64,000 nucleotides of DNA from Bradyrhizobium cosmicum (GCF_007290395.2 NZ_CP041656.2:3410001-3474000); one strand, 5' to 3'. Shown: positions 17,123 to 25,720, counted from the first letter of the stretch. Notes: a model not told the origin generated them from the sequence alone. Made by a program: numbers and translations.

Positions 17123-17140
17123 TTGGTGCGGCGCAAGGCG

Positions 17141-17545
17141 CTACGCTGCAATGCCCGCAAGGGCGTCGATCTCAATGAGCAACGTATCCCAGGCCTGGCC
17201 GATCGCAGGCGACCATTGTTCACCGAGCAATTCCCGTAGCGTATCCCTGATCACGGCGAAGAACGTGATGAACAGCTCGCGCGGGGTGCCGTAGCCGTCG
17301 TGCGAGACAACCTCGCAGGCGATCAGCCGGAACTGCCCGCGACGCTCGCCGGCGAAATCGAGGATTGCCTCGATCGTCAGCGCAAGCATCGAGCCCTTTA
17401 CGAGCGCGCTTCCTTGCGAGCGGAACATCGCCTGCGTTTCGGGATGCTCTGTGAACAGGCGTTGGTAGACGAGCGGCGTGAGATCCGCGCAGCGCGAGGC
17501 CGCGCGTTCAAAGCTCAGTTCGATCATATTGGGAGGAGCATTCAT
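17141..17545 (-). CDS. Single-domain globin
   Basis: A 134-residue haemoglobin-like protein. F41 fits the CD1 Phe, H82 in VSHDGYG fits the proximal (F8) haem ligand, and the ELFITFFAVIRDTLRELLG and AWDTLLIEID helices match G and H helices of the flavohaemoglobin-type globin domain. No reductase domain follows. Start at 17545 (MNAPP). ATGs at 17560 and 17527 are alternatives, and none has a strong ribosome-binding site. A terminator hairpin with T tract lies only about 20 bases upstream, on the same strand. A role in nitric oxide or oxygen chemistry is expected from the family. Confidence 0.8.
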   Translation of the reverse strand: MNAPPNMIELSFERAASRCADLTPLVYQRLFTEHPETQAMFRSQGSALVKGSMLALTIEAILDFAGERRGQFRLIACEVVSHDGYGTPRELFITFFAVIRDTLRELLGEQWSPAIGQAWDTLLIEIDALAGIAA

Positions 17546-17565
17546 CCGCGCTCTGGCCATCCAGA

Positions 17566-17595
17566 CAAAAAAAGAGCGGGGCCCTAGCCCCGCTC
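17566..17595 (-). terminator. Intrinsic terminator pointing into the globin gene
   Basis: Read on the minus strand: arms GAGCGGGGC and GCCCCGCTC (nine perfect pairs, four-base loop) followed at once by seven Ts. It is a canonical rho-independent terminator, yet no minus-strand protein gene lies to its right, and the globin gene begins about 20 bases downstream. It may end a small RNA or act as a leader attenuator. Confidence 0.8.
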
Positions 17596-18014
17596 GAAAA
17601 TTGTGTCGACCCTATTATCCCCGATTCTAAGATTTGCTCTTGATTGACGGGGCGACGCTGCGTTTTGCGCGCCAGGGGCTCCTCCCGAGACTTGGACCAC
17701 CAGACTTTGACCTCGCGGCTAGCCTGAGCAAGAGGGATGCTAGATCAACTTTTCTCACTTGTCATCATTTTCGGCAACGATTGTTCAAAATTAGAGCAGT
17801 TAACGAAATGATCAGGCGGCCCGAGGTGTAACCATATGACAAATATAAGAAATCTGTGGAGGAGGCAGGCTTGCCCATCTGCCTCAAATGCCGGACGTCT
17901 TCTCTTGCGGGGCGGCCGGGCCACAATTTTCGAGAAATTTGCGCTGGACCAAGAAGCCGGTGGAACTGACCTCGACTCAGGTCCCGGCGCGGTGTTTAGT
18001 TAGCGCACGAACGA
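17596..18014. other. Gene-free region with possible minus-strand small RNA
   Basis: No open frame here looks real. On the minus strand, ending at the 17566-17595 terminator, the sequence can form a closing stem (TTGCTC near 17730 with GAGCAA near 17635) and an internal hairpin of about seven pairs with one bulge (around 17655-17680). A GATAAT box lies at about 17613-17618 on the minus strand. Near 17862-17885 there is a further inverted repeat GAGGCAG/CTGCCTC. A non-coding RNA gene is plausible but unproven. The promoter of the copper operon must lie at the right end. Confidence 0.35.
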
Positions 18015-18401
18015 ATGGTTCGGCGGATGCGCGCACGGCTGCAAAAATTCCTCCCCCTGGTCCTGCTCGCTTTGGCGATGCAGGTGCTGGCGCCGATTGC
18101 CGCCTGTCTGGCGGCCGGCCAGGCCGTGGCCGATCCGCTGTCTGCCGGCGTCATCTGTCACAGCGCGAGCGAGCAGGGCAGCCCGAGCGACCAGAGGGGC
18201 GCGCCGGCCGCACATGGCGCGGCATGCGCTCTCTGCTGTCTGGCCCAGGCCAACGCCTCGCTCGATTCGCCGCCGCACACGGCGCTCCCCAGTCCCTTCC
18301 GCCACGCTGAGCGCGTGGTGTGGCATGTGGCGGATGCATCCGCTGTCGTAGCCCATAAGGGCACAAGCGCCCAGGCGCGCGCGCCGCCGCACTCCTCCTG
18401 A
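18015..18401 (+). CDS. DUF2946-type small exported protein, start of copper operon
   Basis: A 128-residue protein with an N-terminal hydrophobic segment (LVLLALAMQVLAPIAACLA) acting as signal or anchor, then GVICHS and HGAACALCCLAQA, a conserved His/Cys cluster likely to bind metal. DUF2946 proteins commonly precede copper-related TonB receptors, as here. The start could also be the ATG four codons later. It is the first gene of a tightly packed run of eight genes to 25720. Function is inferred from its neighbours only. Confidence 0.72.
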   Translation: MVRRMRARLQKFLPLVLLALAMQVLAPIAACLAAGQAVADPLSAGVICHSASEQGSPSDQRGAPAAHGAACALCCLAQANASLDSPPHTALPSPFRHAERVVWHVADASAVVAHKGTSAQARAPPHSS

Positions 18402-18479
18402 CCTAGCGACAAACCGAGCCATTGGCGCGCGATCTGGCTGCGCCGGTGTCGTGTTCAATGGACCGGCCCAAGGTGCCGG

Positions 18480-20903
18480 ATGTCAGGAATTCAAGTGATG
18501 TTACGCATTCGTGCGATCGGCAGCGCGAGCTTGCCCGTGCTTTGCGGGGTGCTGTCCTCGATCGCCTCCGACGCGCTCGCCCAGGCGACCCCGCAGGCGC
18601 TCCCCCCGGTGACGATCGAGGCGCCGCAGGCCGCCCGTCCCAAGCCAGTCATTCGGTCGTCGAGGCCTCGCTCTGCTTCGGCCGGTCGTTCGGCGAGGCC
18701 TATTACGCCGAGCGCGAGCGCGAGCGCCAGCGTCCCGACCCAGAACAGGGCTGTGACCGCCAGCGCAGCCCGAGATGGTCTCAATCAGGCGCCTGCCGGC
18801 CAGACCGCCACGACCATAGATCGCAGCCAGTTCGACAACCGCCCGTCGTTTTCGGTCAGCGATGTCCTGCGCGACAGTCCGGGCATTTCGATCAAGCAGG
18901 GCAACGGCCCGCGCGATTTCGGCATCTCGATTCGCGGATCCAATGCCCGGAACGGTTTCGGCATCCGCAATCTCGTCATCTTCGAGGACGGCTTCCCAGT
19001 AACCCAGCCGGACGGCCTGTCGCGCAGCGACCTGATCGATCCGCACGCCTATGGCGCCATCGACGTCGTTCGCGGGCCTTCGTCAGCGCTCTACGGCAAT
19101 TACGCAACCGGCGGCGCGCTGAACTTCCGGACGCGGCCGGGCGGCACGATCGACGGCGTTGAATATGGTGTCGACGGCGGAAGCTATGGCTACCTCAACA
19201 ACTATCTGGCGGCCGGCAAGAAGGTCGGGAATTTCGAGGGCTCGCTGTTCGCAAGCGACACGCGCGGCGACGGCTATATCGGCAACAGCTGGTTCAATAC
19301 GCAGACCGTCAACTTCCTCGGAACGCTCAAGGCGACGCCGGACGACCGCTTCACGGTCAAGATCATCAACAACGACCTCAGCACGCGGCTGCCGATCCGG
19401 CAGTCGCTGAACCAGTACTACACCAATCCCTTCCAGCAGGGATGCGCGACCGGCGTCACCGCCGCGGCTGGATGCGGCACGGTCACGCTGAACAACAACG
19501 GCTTCAACCCGACTGCCGGAACCGACAAGGAGACGGCCGTGCAGGCCGGGCTCGGCCGCAACGACCGGCGCACCATCGTCGGCGGCCGGTGGGAGCACGA
19601 TTTCGACAACACCACGACCTGGCGCAACCAGTTCGTCTTCGACGACAGGAACATCAGCCAGCCGACCGGCACGACCAGCGCGATCGGCGACTTTCCGTCG
19701 TACAATTACATGAGCGACCTCACCAAGCGCGGCGAGATCCTTGGATTGGAGTCGACCGCGTTCTTCGGCGCTTTCTACAATACACTGACGGCATCGAGTG
19801 ACACCCGAAACGTGATGCCGGGAGCCAATGCCACGCTCGGCAGGCTTTCCAGCAATCTCCATAGCGAAACGACCAATTATGGCGTGCGCGCGCGGGAAGA
19901 GCTCAAGCTGACGACCTCGTTGACGGCGGTTGCGGGCGTTGGCTGGGAAACCACTGTTCTGAAAGGAACAAACACGGCCTATTCGTACGCCGGTCCAACG
20001 GGCGTCACCACGACGACGCTCACGACGGCGGACCGGCAGTTTCAAAATACCGCACCGGAGCTGGCGCTGCTCTATAATCTCAACAACGAATGGCTGTTCC
20101 GAGGACGCGTTGCCTCGGGCTACGGCACTCCGCAGGTCTCGAATCTTTTCATCCTTCCGACGGGATTGTCAGGCAACAACACCCAGCTCCAGACTCAGAA
20201 GAACCTTGGTTACGATCTTGGTTTCGATTGGACGCCGAACAACACGCTCAAGCTCAGCGCGACCGGCTTCTACGAGTTCTTCCGCAACGAGATCGTCAGC
20301 CAAGCTACTCCGATTACCGGCATATCCTACACGTTCAACGCCCCGCGATCGGAGCACCGCGGCATCGAGCTTGCGGCCGACTGGAAATTCTATCGGGGCT
20401 GGCGCTTCATGGCGGCGTACACCTATCTCGACGAGGTCTACACCGAGTATGTCGAGAACATCACCAATGGCGCGGTGTTCGGCTTCAACCGGGCCGGCAA
20501 CAAGATCCCCGGCATCTCGCCTAACGAGCTCACGGCCCGGATCGGCTACGATGAGGTTACCGGGCAACTGGCTGGCCTCGGAGGTTTCGTCGAGGTCCAG
20601 TGGAAGGATTCCTTCTACATGGACAATGCGAATTTGCTGAAGGCGCCGGGGTACGAACTCGTCAACCTGAACGTCCACTACAAGACCGACCTTGTGTCCG
20701 ACACCTTCAGATCCCTGAACCTGTTTCTCGAAGTCAGGAACGTGTTCGACCGCACCTATGTCGCGTCGGCAAACAACATCGCCAACACAGTGACGACAGC
20801 CGGCCTTCAAAATCCTGCGAGCACGCTCGCAAACACGACGGGATCGATCTCTGCAGGCTCGCCGCGCACGTTCGTTGCAGGTATGAAGGTGGCGTTCAAA
20901 TGA
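18480..20903 (+). CDS. TonB-dependent outer-membrane receptor, likely copper
   Basis: An 807-residue receptor with a signal peptide ending near DALAQA, a Pro/Ser-rich linker, a plug domain (SVSDVLRDSPGISIKQGNGPRDFGISIRGS and the VVRGPSSALYGNYATGG block) and a 22-strand-type barrel ending in GMKVAFK. Start options are 18480 behind AAGGTG and 18498 behind AGGA. It overlaps the next gene by four bases. Surrounded by PCu(A)C, YcnI and CopCD genes, it is best read as the copper or copper-chelate importer, corresponding to PcuB of the Bradyrhizobium pcu operon. The metal specificity is inferred, not seen. Confidence 0.88.
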   Translation: MSGIQVMLRIRAIGSASLPVLCGVLSSIASDALAQATPQALPPVTIEAPQAARPKPVIRSSRPRSASAGRSARPITPSASASASVPTQNRAVTASAARDGLNQAPAGQTATTIDRSQFDNRPSFSVSDVLRDSPGISIKQGNGPRDFGISIRGSNARNGFGIRNLVIFEDGFPVTQPDGLSRSDLIDPHAYGAIDVVRGPSSALYGNYATGGALNFRTRPGGTIDGVEYGVDGGSYGYLNNYLAAGKKVGNFEGSLFASDTRGDGYIGNSWFNTQTVNFLGTLKATPDDRFTVKIINNDLSTRLPIRQSLNQYYTNPFQQGCATGVTAAAGCGTVTLNNNGFNPTAGTDKETAVQAGLGRNDRRTIVGGRWEHDFDNTTTWRNQFVFDDRNISQPTGTTSAIGDFPSYNYMSDLTKRGEILGLESTAFFGAFYNTLTASSDTRNVMPGANATLGRLSSNLHSETTNYGVRAREELKLTTSLTAVAGVGWETTVLKGTNTAYSYAGPTGVTTTTLTTADRQFQNTAPELALLYNLNNEWLFRGRVASGYGTPQVSNLFILPTGLSGNNTQLQTQKNLGYDLGFDWTPNNTLKLSATGFYEFFRNEIVSQATPITGISYTFNAPRSEHRGIELAADWKFYRGWRFMAAYTYLDEVYTEYVENITNGAVFGFNRAGNKIPGISPNELTARIGYDEVTGQLAGLGGFVEVQWKDSFYMDNANLLKAPGYELVNLNVHYKTDLVSDTFRSLNLFLEVRNVFDRTYVASANNIANTVTTAGLQNPASTLANTTGSISAGSPRTFVAGMKVAFK

Positions 20904-22141
20904 TCCGGGCTCTCGAAGGGTGTCGGCCCATGCTCCGAAGCGGCTTGCTCGGGATCGTCGCTTTCGCATTCCTGCAGGGCGCTGCGTTCGCGCAGATGCA
21001 CGGTCAGCATGCATCCGAAGCGGCCTGCGACGAGCCGACGTTGCGCTGCGCAACCAAGGCGACGCCTGCGTTCGGTCCGGACGGAAAGCTGTGGCTTGCC
21101 TGGATGGCGGGAGGGCAGGTATCGGTTGCGAGCTCGCAGGATGCTGGGCGCAGTTTCTCGGCCCCCGTCCAGGTCACCACCACGCGGCTGAATCTCGATT
21201 GGGGGCCGGACGCGCGGCCGAAGATCGTGGTCGATCGCAAGGGCGGCATTGCCCTGGCATTCTCGATCTTCAGGGACGAGGCGTTCAACGGCCAAGTGCT
21301 CTACACGCACTCCGGCGATGGTGGGAAGAGCTTTGCCGAGCTGAAGCCCATCACCGCAAACAACGAGAGCCAGCGTTTTGAGGCGCTTGCGCTCGATCAG
21401 GACGGGACGATCTTTGCGGCCTGGCTCGACAAGCGCAATCGTGTCCCCGCAAAGGAAGCAGGACGGAAGTACGACGGAGCAGGGCTGTTCTTTGCCTCGT
21501 CGCGCGATGGCGGCGTTACCTACGCAGAGGCCAGCCTAGCGAGCGACAACACCTGCGAATGCTGCCGATTGGGGCTGGCGTTCGCGGCGCCGGGGCGACC
21601 AGCCGTGATCTTCAGGAACATTTTTGACGGCGGCGTGCGTGATCATGCGGTCATGACATTCACCGATGTCTCGACAGCGGGGGAAATCCGTCGGGTCAGC
21701 AACGACGATTGGCAGATCAACGCCTGCCCGCACCACGGGCCGAGCCTCACCGTTGCACCGAACGGAATCTATCACGTCGCCTGGTATACGAATGGGAAGG
21801 CGCGGAAGGGATTGTTCTACGCGCACTCGCGCGACGAAGGCCGCACATTCTCTGCGCCCGTGGGAATCGGACAGCCGGGCCGTAATCCGACGCGTCCCTT
21901 TGTGCTCGCGGGTCCCGCTGGGACGGTGATGGTGTGGAAGGAGTTCGACGGCGAGAAGACTTCGGTTCAGATGACGATTTCGCGCGACGATGGCGACACG
22001 TGGTCGCCGCCGAAGACGATATCGAGCACGACCGACACCTCCGACCATCCCTTGCTGATTTCCAATGGCCGACAGACCTATCTGTCATGGATGACGAAGG
22101 CGGACGGCTATCGCCTTACAGCGATCGAGGACCAACCATGA
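20900..22141 (+). CDS. Exported BNR/sialidase-fold protein with Cys/His motifs
   Basis: A 413-residue secreted protein starting at the ATG that overlaps the receptor stop. The signal peptide ends near AAFAQ. The body has repeated Asp-box-like motifs (SQDAGRSFSAP, SGDGGKSF, SRDGGVTY, SRDEGRTFS, SRDDGDTWSPP) typical of a six-bladed beta-propeller. Sialidase catalytic residues are not evident. Instead C219-E-C221-C222 and C276-P-H278-H279 stand out as possible copper-binding groups. Position between receptor and thioredoxin suggests a periplasmic or surface copper-binding role. No enzymatic activity is assigned. Confidence 0.78.
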   Translation: MIRALEGCRPMLRSGLLGIVAFAFLQGAAFAQMHGQHASEAACDEPTLRCATKATPAFGPDGKLWLAWMAGGQVSVASSQDAGRSFSAPVQVTTTRLNLDWGPDARPKIVVDRKGGIALAFSIFRDEAFNGQVLYTHSGDGGKSFAELKPITANNESQRFEALALDQDGTIFAAWLDKRNRVPAKEAGRKYDGAGLFFASSRDGGVTYAEASLASDNTCECCRLGLAFAAPGRPAVIFRNIFDGGVRDHAVMTFTDVSTAGEIRRVSNDDWQINACPHHGPSLTVAPNGIYHVAWYTNGKARKGLFYAHSRDEGRTFSAPVGIGQPGRNPTRPFVLAGPAGTVMVWKEFDGEKTSVQMTISRDDGDTWSPPKTISSTTDTSDHPLLISNGRQTYLSWMTKADGYRLTAIEDQP

Positions 22142-22635
22142 CACGTCGATTTGCAGGCATTTTGGGTCTGGGTATCCTGATCGCATCGGTCGCCGCGCTC
22201 GGGGCAGCGCCGGCCCTAAAACCGTTCGAGCGCGGCACCTGGCAGAGCGTTCTCAGGGGGCATGCGGGCCGTCCGACGCTCGTGCATTTCTGGGGCGTGA
22301 CCTGTGGACCCTGCAAGGTCGAGCTGCCACTGCTCGGGCAGTTTGCGAAGGACCATCCGGGAATCGACGTGGTCACGATCAGCGCCGATCTCGTGCCGAA
22401 CCTGCCGGCGGCGACGCAATCGATGCTCGACAAGGCTGGGCTGTCGTCCACCGAGAACTTCATCTTCAATGACGGTTTTGTCGAGCGTTTGAGGTTCGAG
22501 ATCGATCCTGCCTGGCAGGGCGACATCCCCAGGACCATGCTGGTTTCACGGGATGGGACCATCACGACGATCGAAGGTTCTGCCGAAATGGTCGATCTCG
22601 AAAAATGGTCGGCGCAACAACTCGCCACACACTGA
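22138..22635 (+). CDS. TlpA/ResA-like periplasmic thioredoxin
   Basis: A 165-residue membrane-anchored or secreted thioredoxin-fold protein. The hydrophobic N-terminus (residues 5-25) is followed by VHFWGVTCGPCKVELP with the redox pair C56/C59, and later DIPRTMLVSRDG, the usual cis-Pro strand. It overlaps the BNR gene by four bases. In copper operons such proteins reduce the Cys ligands of chaperones or of cytochrome oxidase subunit II so that copper can be loaded, and that role is inferred from context. Confidence 0.88.
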   Translation: MTRRFAGILGLGILIASVAALGAAPALKPFERGTWQSVLRGHAGRPTLVHFWGVTCGPCKVELPLLGQFAKDHPGIDVVTISADLVPNLPAATQSMLDKAGLSSTENFIFNDGFVERLRFEIDPAWQGDIPRTMLVSRDGTITTIEGSAEMVDLEKWSAQQLATH

Positions 22636-22663
22636 CATTCAATCTGCAAACGGGAAGACTGAT

Positions 22664-23185
22664 ATGAAGACGATCTTGAAAGATGTGATGTTCGCGGCGT
22701 TCGCACTGGCGCTCTGCGCTGCACAAGCAGTGGCCGACGAGGTCAAGGCGGGTGATCTCGTCATCTCGCAGGCGTGGAGCCGGGCGACGCCGGGCGGCGC
22801 CAAGGTTGCCGGTGGCTATCTCACGATCGAGAACAAGGGAGCGGCGGCTGATAAGCTGGTCAGTGTTTCCGCCGATATCGCGGGGAAGGCCGAAGTCCAT
22901 GAGATGGCGATCGACAATGGCGTCATGAAGATGCGTCCGCTCGACAAGGGCCTCGTCATTGATCCCGGCAAGACGGTGAAGCTCGCCCCCGGCGGTTATC
23001 ATCTGATGCTTCAGGAGCTGAAGGGCGCGTTCAAGCAGGGCGACAAGGTCCCGGTGACGCTTCAGTTCGAGAAGGCCGGCAAGGTCGCCGTCTCCCTCGA
23101 CGTGCAGGGTGTCGGCGCGCAGGCGCCCGGCGACGGCGGACACATGATGAAGAAAATGCCGGATCATTCGGGAATGAAGATGTGA
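22664..23185 (+). CDS. PCu(A)C periplasmic copper chaperone
   Basis: A 173-residue periplasmic protein delivering Cu(I) to cytochrome oxidase (PcuC in Bradyrhizobium). The signal peptide ends at VADE. Family metal ligands are visible as H79, M90, H113 and M115 in VHEM, VMKMR and GGYHLML. The C-terminal tail HMMKKMPDHSGMKM adds a Met/His-rich segment as in other members. ATG at 22664. An in-frame upstream extension is rejected because it removes the signal peptide from the N-terminus. The stop overlaps the next ATG (TGATG). Confidence 0.94.
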   Translation: MKTILKDVMFAAFALALCAAQAVADEVKAGDLVISQAWSRATPGGAKVAGGYLTIENKGAAADKLVSVSADIAGKAEVHEMAIDNGVMKMRPLDKGLVIDPGKTVKLAPGGYHLMLQELKGAFKQGDKVPVTLQFEKAGKVAVSLDVQGVGAQAPGDGGHMMKKMPDHSGMKM

Positions 23186-23619
23186 TGAAACCGATCAAGG
23201 CTCCCATGACCTCGCGTCGAACCATCACGGGCCTCGTGCTCGGAGCGGCCGCGTTGCTGTCGGTTGCGGTGACGCCGCTTGCGGCGGCGACCGACGACGA
23301 CAGCTTCTTCACCCATCTGCACACCGATAAGGCGATGGCCAATGTCACGGTCTCGCCGGGCCGCGCCGGCCCGGTCGAGATCGCCATCCAGCTCGAGACG
23401 ACGGATGAAGCGCCGCTCACGGCCAAGGCCGTGTCGGTGACGCTCGTGGAGGCACAGACTGGCAGGAAGCTCGCGCCGGTCGAAGCCTTGCGGGACGGCG
23501 AGGACAGCTGGCACGTGAAGGTCGCGCAATTGACGCCGGGACGCTGGGTGCTGGGTCTCGGAATTTCGATCTCCGAGGCCGATCACGTCAGCATCGAATC
23601 TCCGATCCTGATCAAGTGA
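23185..23619 (+). CDS. Small periplasmic protein related to the CopCD C-terminal domain
   Basis: A 144-residue exported protein (signal ending near LAAA) with DDSFFTHLHTDKAMANVTVSPGRAGPVEI, a pattern matching IHIHGDKAMFQVLVSPGKAGVDD in the C-terminal domain of the CopC-CopD fusion encoded at 24158. The later DSWHVKVAQLTPGRWVLGL matches SYWHVRKVELPFAGRWHVRI in the same protein. It is therefore a free-standing copy of that YtkA/FixH-like beta-sandwich. It probably corresponds to one of the small periplasmic Pcu proteins, and its function in copper transfer is inferred. Confidence 0.75.
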   Translation: MKPIKAPMTSRRTITGLVLGAAALLSVAVTPLAAATDDDSFFTHLHTDKAMANVTVSPGRAGPVEIAIQLETTDEAPLTAKAVSVTLVEAQTGRKLAPVEALRDGEDSWHVKVAQLTPGRWVLGLGISISEADHVSIESPILIK

Positions 23620-23639
23620 CCTCGTTGAGGAGGACGACC

Positions 23640-24158
23640 ATGTCGAAGCGATCCTGCCTGTTTCTGATCGCCGCGCTCACCGCATCGCCTGCCGCGGCGC
23701 ATATCACCCTCGAGACCAGGCAGGCGACGGTCGGCTCGTACTACAAGGCCGTCTTCGCCGTCCCGCACGGTTGCAAGGGCTCGCCTACTGTGAAGATCCG
23801 TGTGCAGATTCCGGAAGGCGTGATCGCGGTGAAGCCGATGCCGAAGGCGGGCTGGAGCGTCGATGTGGTTGAGGGCAAATATGCAGGTGAATACGATTAT
23901 CACGGCAACAAGCTTTCCTCCGGTGTCAAGGAAGTCGCCTGGTCCGGCGGCAAGCTGCCGGACCATAATTACGACGAGTTCGTCATCAGCAGCTTCCTCA
24001 CAGGCAGCTTGAAGCCGAACACGACGCTGTATTTCCCCGTCGTGCAGGAATGCGAGACCGGAGTCAGCCGCTGGATTGAGATCCCCGTGGAGGGGGCAAA
24101 GCATTCGCACGAAGGCAATTCGCCGGCACCCGGCCTGAAGCTGTTGCCAAAGCCTTGA
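23640..24158 (+). CDS. YcnI-type (DUF1775) periplasmic copper-binding protein
   Basis: A 172-residue protein of the DUF1775/YcnI family. After the signal peptide the mature chain begins with H21 (AAA-HITLE), the N-terminal His known in YcnI to ligate Cu(II) together with an acidic residue and a nearby Trp. GWSVDV and VAWSGG supply Trp residues. The start at 23640 has GAGGAGG seven bases upstream. It overlaps the CopC-CopD gene (TGATG). It likely buffers or delivers copper to the membrane protein that follows. Confidence 0.9.
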   Translation: MSKRSCLFLIAALTASPAAAHITLETRQATVGSYYKAVFAVPHGCKGSPTVKIRVQIPEGVIAVKPMPKAGWSVDVVEGKYAGEYDYHGNKLSSGVKEVAWSGGKLPDHNYDEFVISSFLTGSLKPNTTLYFPVVQECETGVSRWIEIPVEGAKHSHEGNSPAPGLKLLPKP

Positions 24159-25720
24159 TGCGTCTGCCCGCCGCCCTTGCGACGCTGCTCCTCGTTGTTG
24201 GCTTTGCAACCGGGGTGTGGGCGCATGCGGCGCTTGTCTCGGCCGAGCCGGCGAGCGGCAGCATGCTTGCGAGCGCGCCGAAGGCGGTAGAGCTGCGCTT
24301 CAACGAGGAGGTGACGCCTGGCGCGATCCGACTGATCGACGGCGCGGGCAAGGCGCGGGACGACGCCCGCGTCAGCGCATCGGGTGAAACCATCTCGGTT
24401 GCGATGCCGCCGGACCTTCCGCAGGGCACCGCGGTCTTGAGCTATCGCGTGATCTCGCAGGATGGCCATCCAATCGCCGGATCGGTGATCTTCTCGATCG
24501 GTAGGCCGACCGGGACACAACCTCCGGCCAATGCCGACGGCGGGTTGAATGCGCTGATCTGGCTGGCGCGGGTTGGCCTTTATCTCGGCCTGTTCGTCGG
24601 CGTCGGAGGTGTGTTCTTCGCGAGATGGATCGCGTGGGCGATGACCGGCATGATCGTCCCGCGCGTGGCGCTCGTAATCGGAATTCCCTGCGCAATTGCC
24701 TCTCTCGGTGTGTTGGGCCTCGATCTCCTCGGCCTGCCGCTGGCGGCACTCGCGACGGCCGCGCCCTGGAAAGTCGCATTCGCGACCAGCGCCGGTCCCG
24801 CATTGCTGGTCGCCATGGCCGCGGTGCTGTGCGCTCTGCTGGCGCTGCGCGGCGCATGGTACGCGCGTGCGCTTGCGATCGTCGCCTTGGTCGGCGTGGG
24901 CCTGTCGCTCGCCATGACCGGGCACGCGGCCACGGCGCCGCCGGAGGCGCTGACCCGGCCGGCGATCTTTCTTCATGGCCTCGGCGTCACCATCTGGATC
25001 GGTGCTCTCGTGCCGCTGGCCACGCTGGTGTCGAGGCCGACGGTCGCGACGCTTTCGGTCGTGAACCGCTTTTCCCGCCTTGCCGCGCTCGCGGTCGGCG
25101 TGCTGGCCGCGACCGGACTCGCGCTCGCGTTCGTCCAGATCGAAAAGCCGTCTGCACTGGTCGAGACCCGCTACGGCCAGATCCTCTCGGTCAAGCTCGC
25201 GCTGGTCATCCTGCTGCTGGGACTTGCCGCACTCAATCGGTTCCGGCTGACGCCGGCCCTAGCGCGGGGGGAAAAGGCTGCGTCGATCCTCAGGCGCGTG
25301 ATCCTGCTGGAATGCGCCATCGCGCTGGCGATCTTCGCCGTCGTCGCCGGCTGGCGCTTTACGCCGCCGCCACGAGCCATCGTTCCGGAGACGCCGCTGG
25401 CGATCCACATCCATGGCGACAAGGCGATGTTCCAGGTGCTGGTCTCGCCGGGCAAGGCAGGCGTCGACGATTTCGTGCTCCAGCTCATGACCGGCGAAGG
25501 GGCGCTGCTCAAGGCAAGGGAGGTGACCCTGACGCTCAGCCTGCCCGAACGAGGCGTCGAGCCGATGGAGCGGGACGCCTCGCTGGGGCCGGATAGCTAC
25601 TGGCACGTGCGCAAGGTCGAGCTGCCCTTTGCCGGGCGGTGGCATGTTCGGATCGACGCGCTGGTGAACGATTTCGAGAAGATCACGTTGGAGGACGAGC
25701 TTGAGGTTGGGGTGCCTTGA
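24158..25720 (+). CDS. CopC-CopD fusion (YcnJ/PcuE-like) copper transporter
   Basis: A 520-residue three-part protein. Residues 23-115 are a CopC domain whose mature N-terminus is H23 (VWA-HAALVSAEPA) with the second Cu(II) site in SQDGHPIAG. Residues about 130-395 are a CopD domain with eight or so membrane helices, including HGLGVTIWIGALVPL. The last 110 residues form a periplasmic domain resembling the protein at 23185. The family moves copper across the inner membrane. It is the last gene of the operon. The TTG three bases upstream is rejected in favour of ATG. Confidence 0.92.
   Translation: MRLPAALATLLLVVGFATGVWAHAALVSAEPASGSMLASAPKAVELRFNEEVTPGAIRLIDGAGKARDDARVSASGETISVAMPPDLPQGTAVLSYRVISQDGHPIAGSVIFSIGRPTGTQPPANADGGLNALIWLARVGLYLGLFVGVGGVFFARWIAWAMTGMIVPRVALVIGIPCAIASLGVLGLDLLGLPLAALATAAPWKVAFATSAGPALLVAMAAVLCALLALRGAWYARALAIVALVGVGLSLAMTGHAATAPPEALTRPAIFLHGLGVTIWIGALVPLATLVSRPTVATLSVVNRFSRLAALAVGVLAATGLALAFVQIEKPSALVETRYGQILSVKLALVILLLGLAALNRFRLTPALARGEKAASILRRVILLECAIALAIFAVVAGWRFTPPPRAIVPETPLAIHIHGDKAMFQVLVSPGKAGVDDFVLQLMTGEGALLKAREVTLTLSLPERGVEPMERDASLGPDSYWHVRKVELPFAGRWHVRIDALVNDFEKITLEDELEVGVP

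Noticed and set aside
17596..18014. 6S RNA, 4.5S RNA, tmRNA or RNase P RNA in the gap
   Set aside because: None of their conserved core sequences could be recognised by eye.
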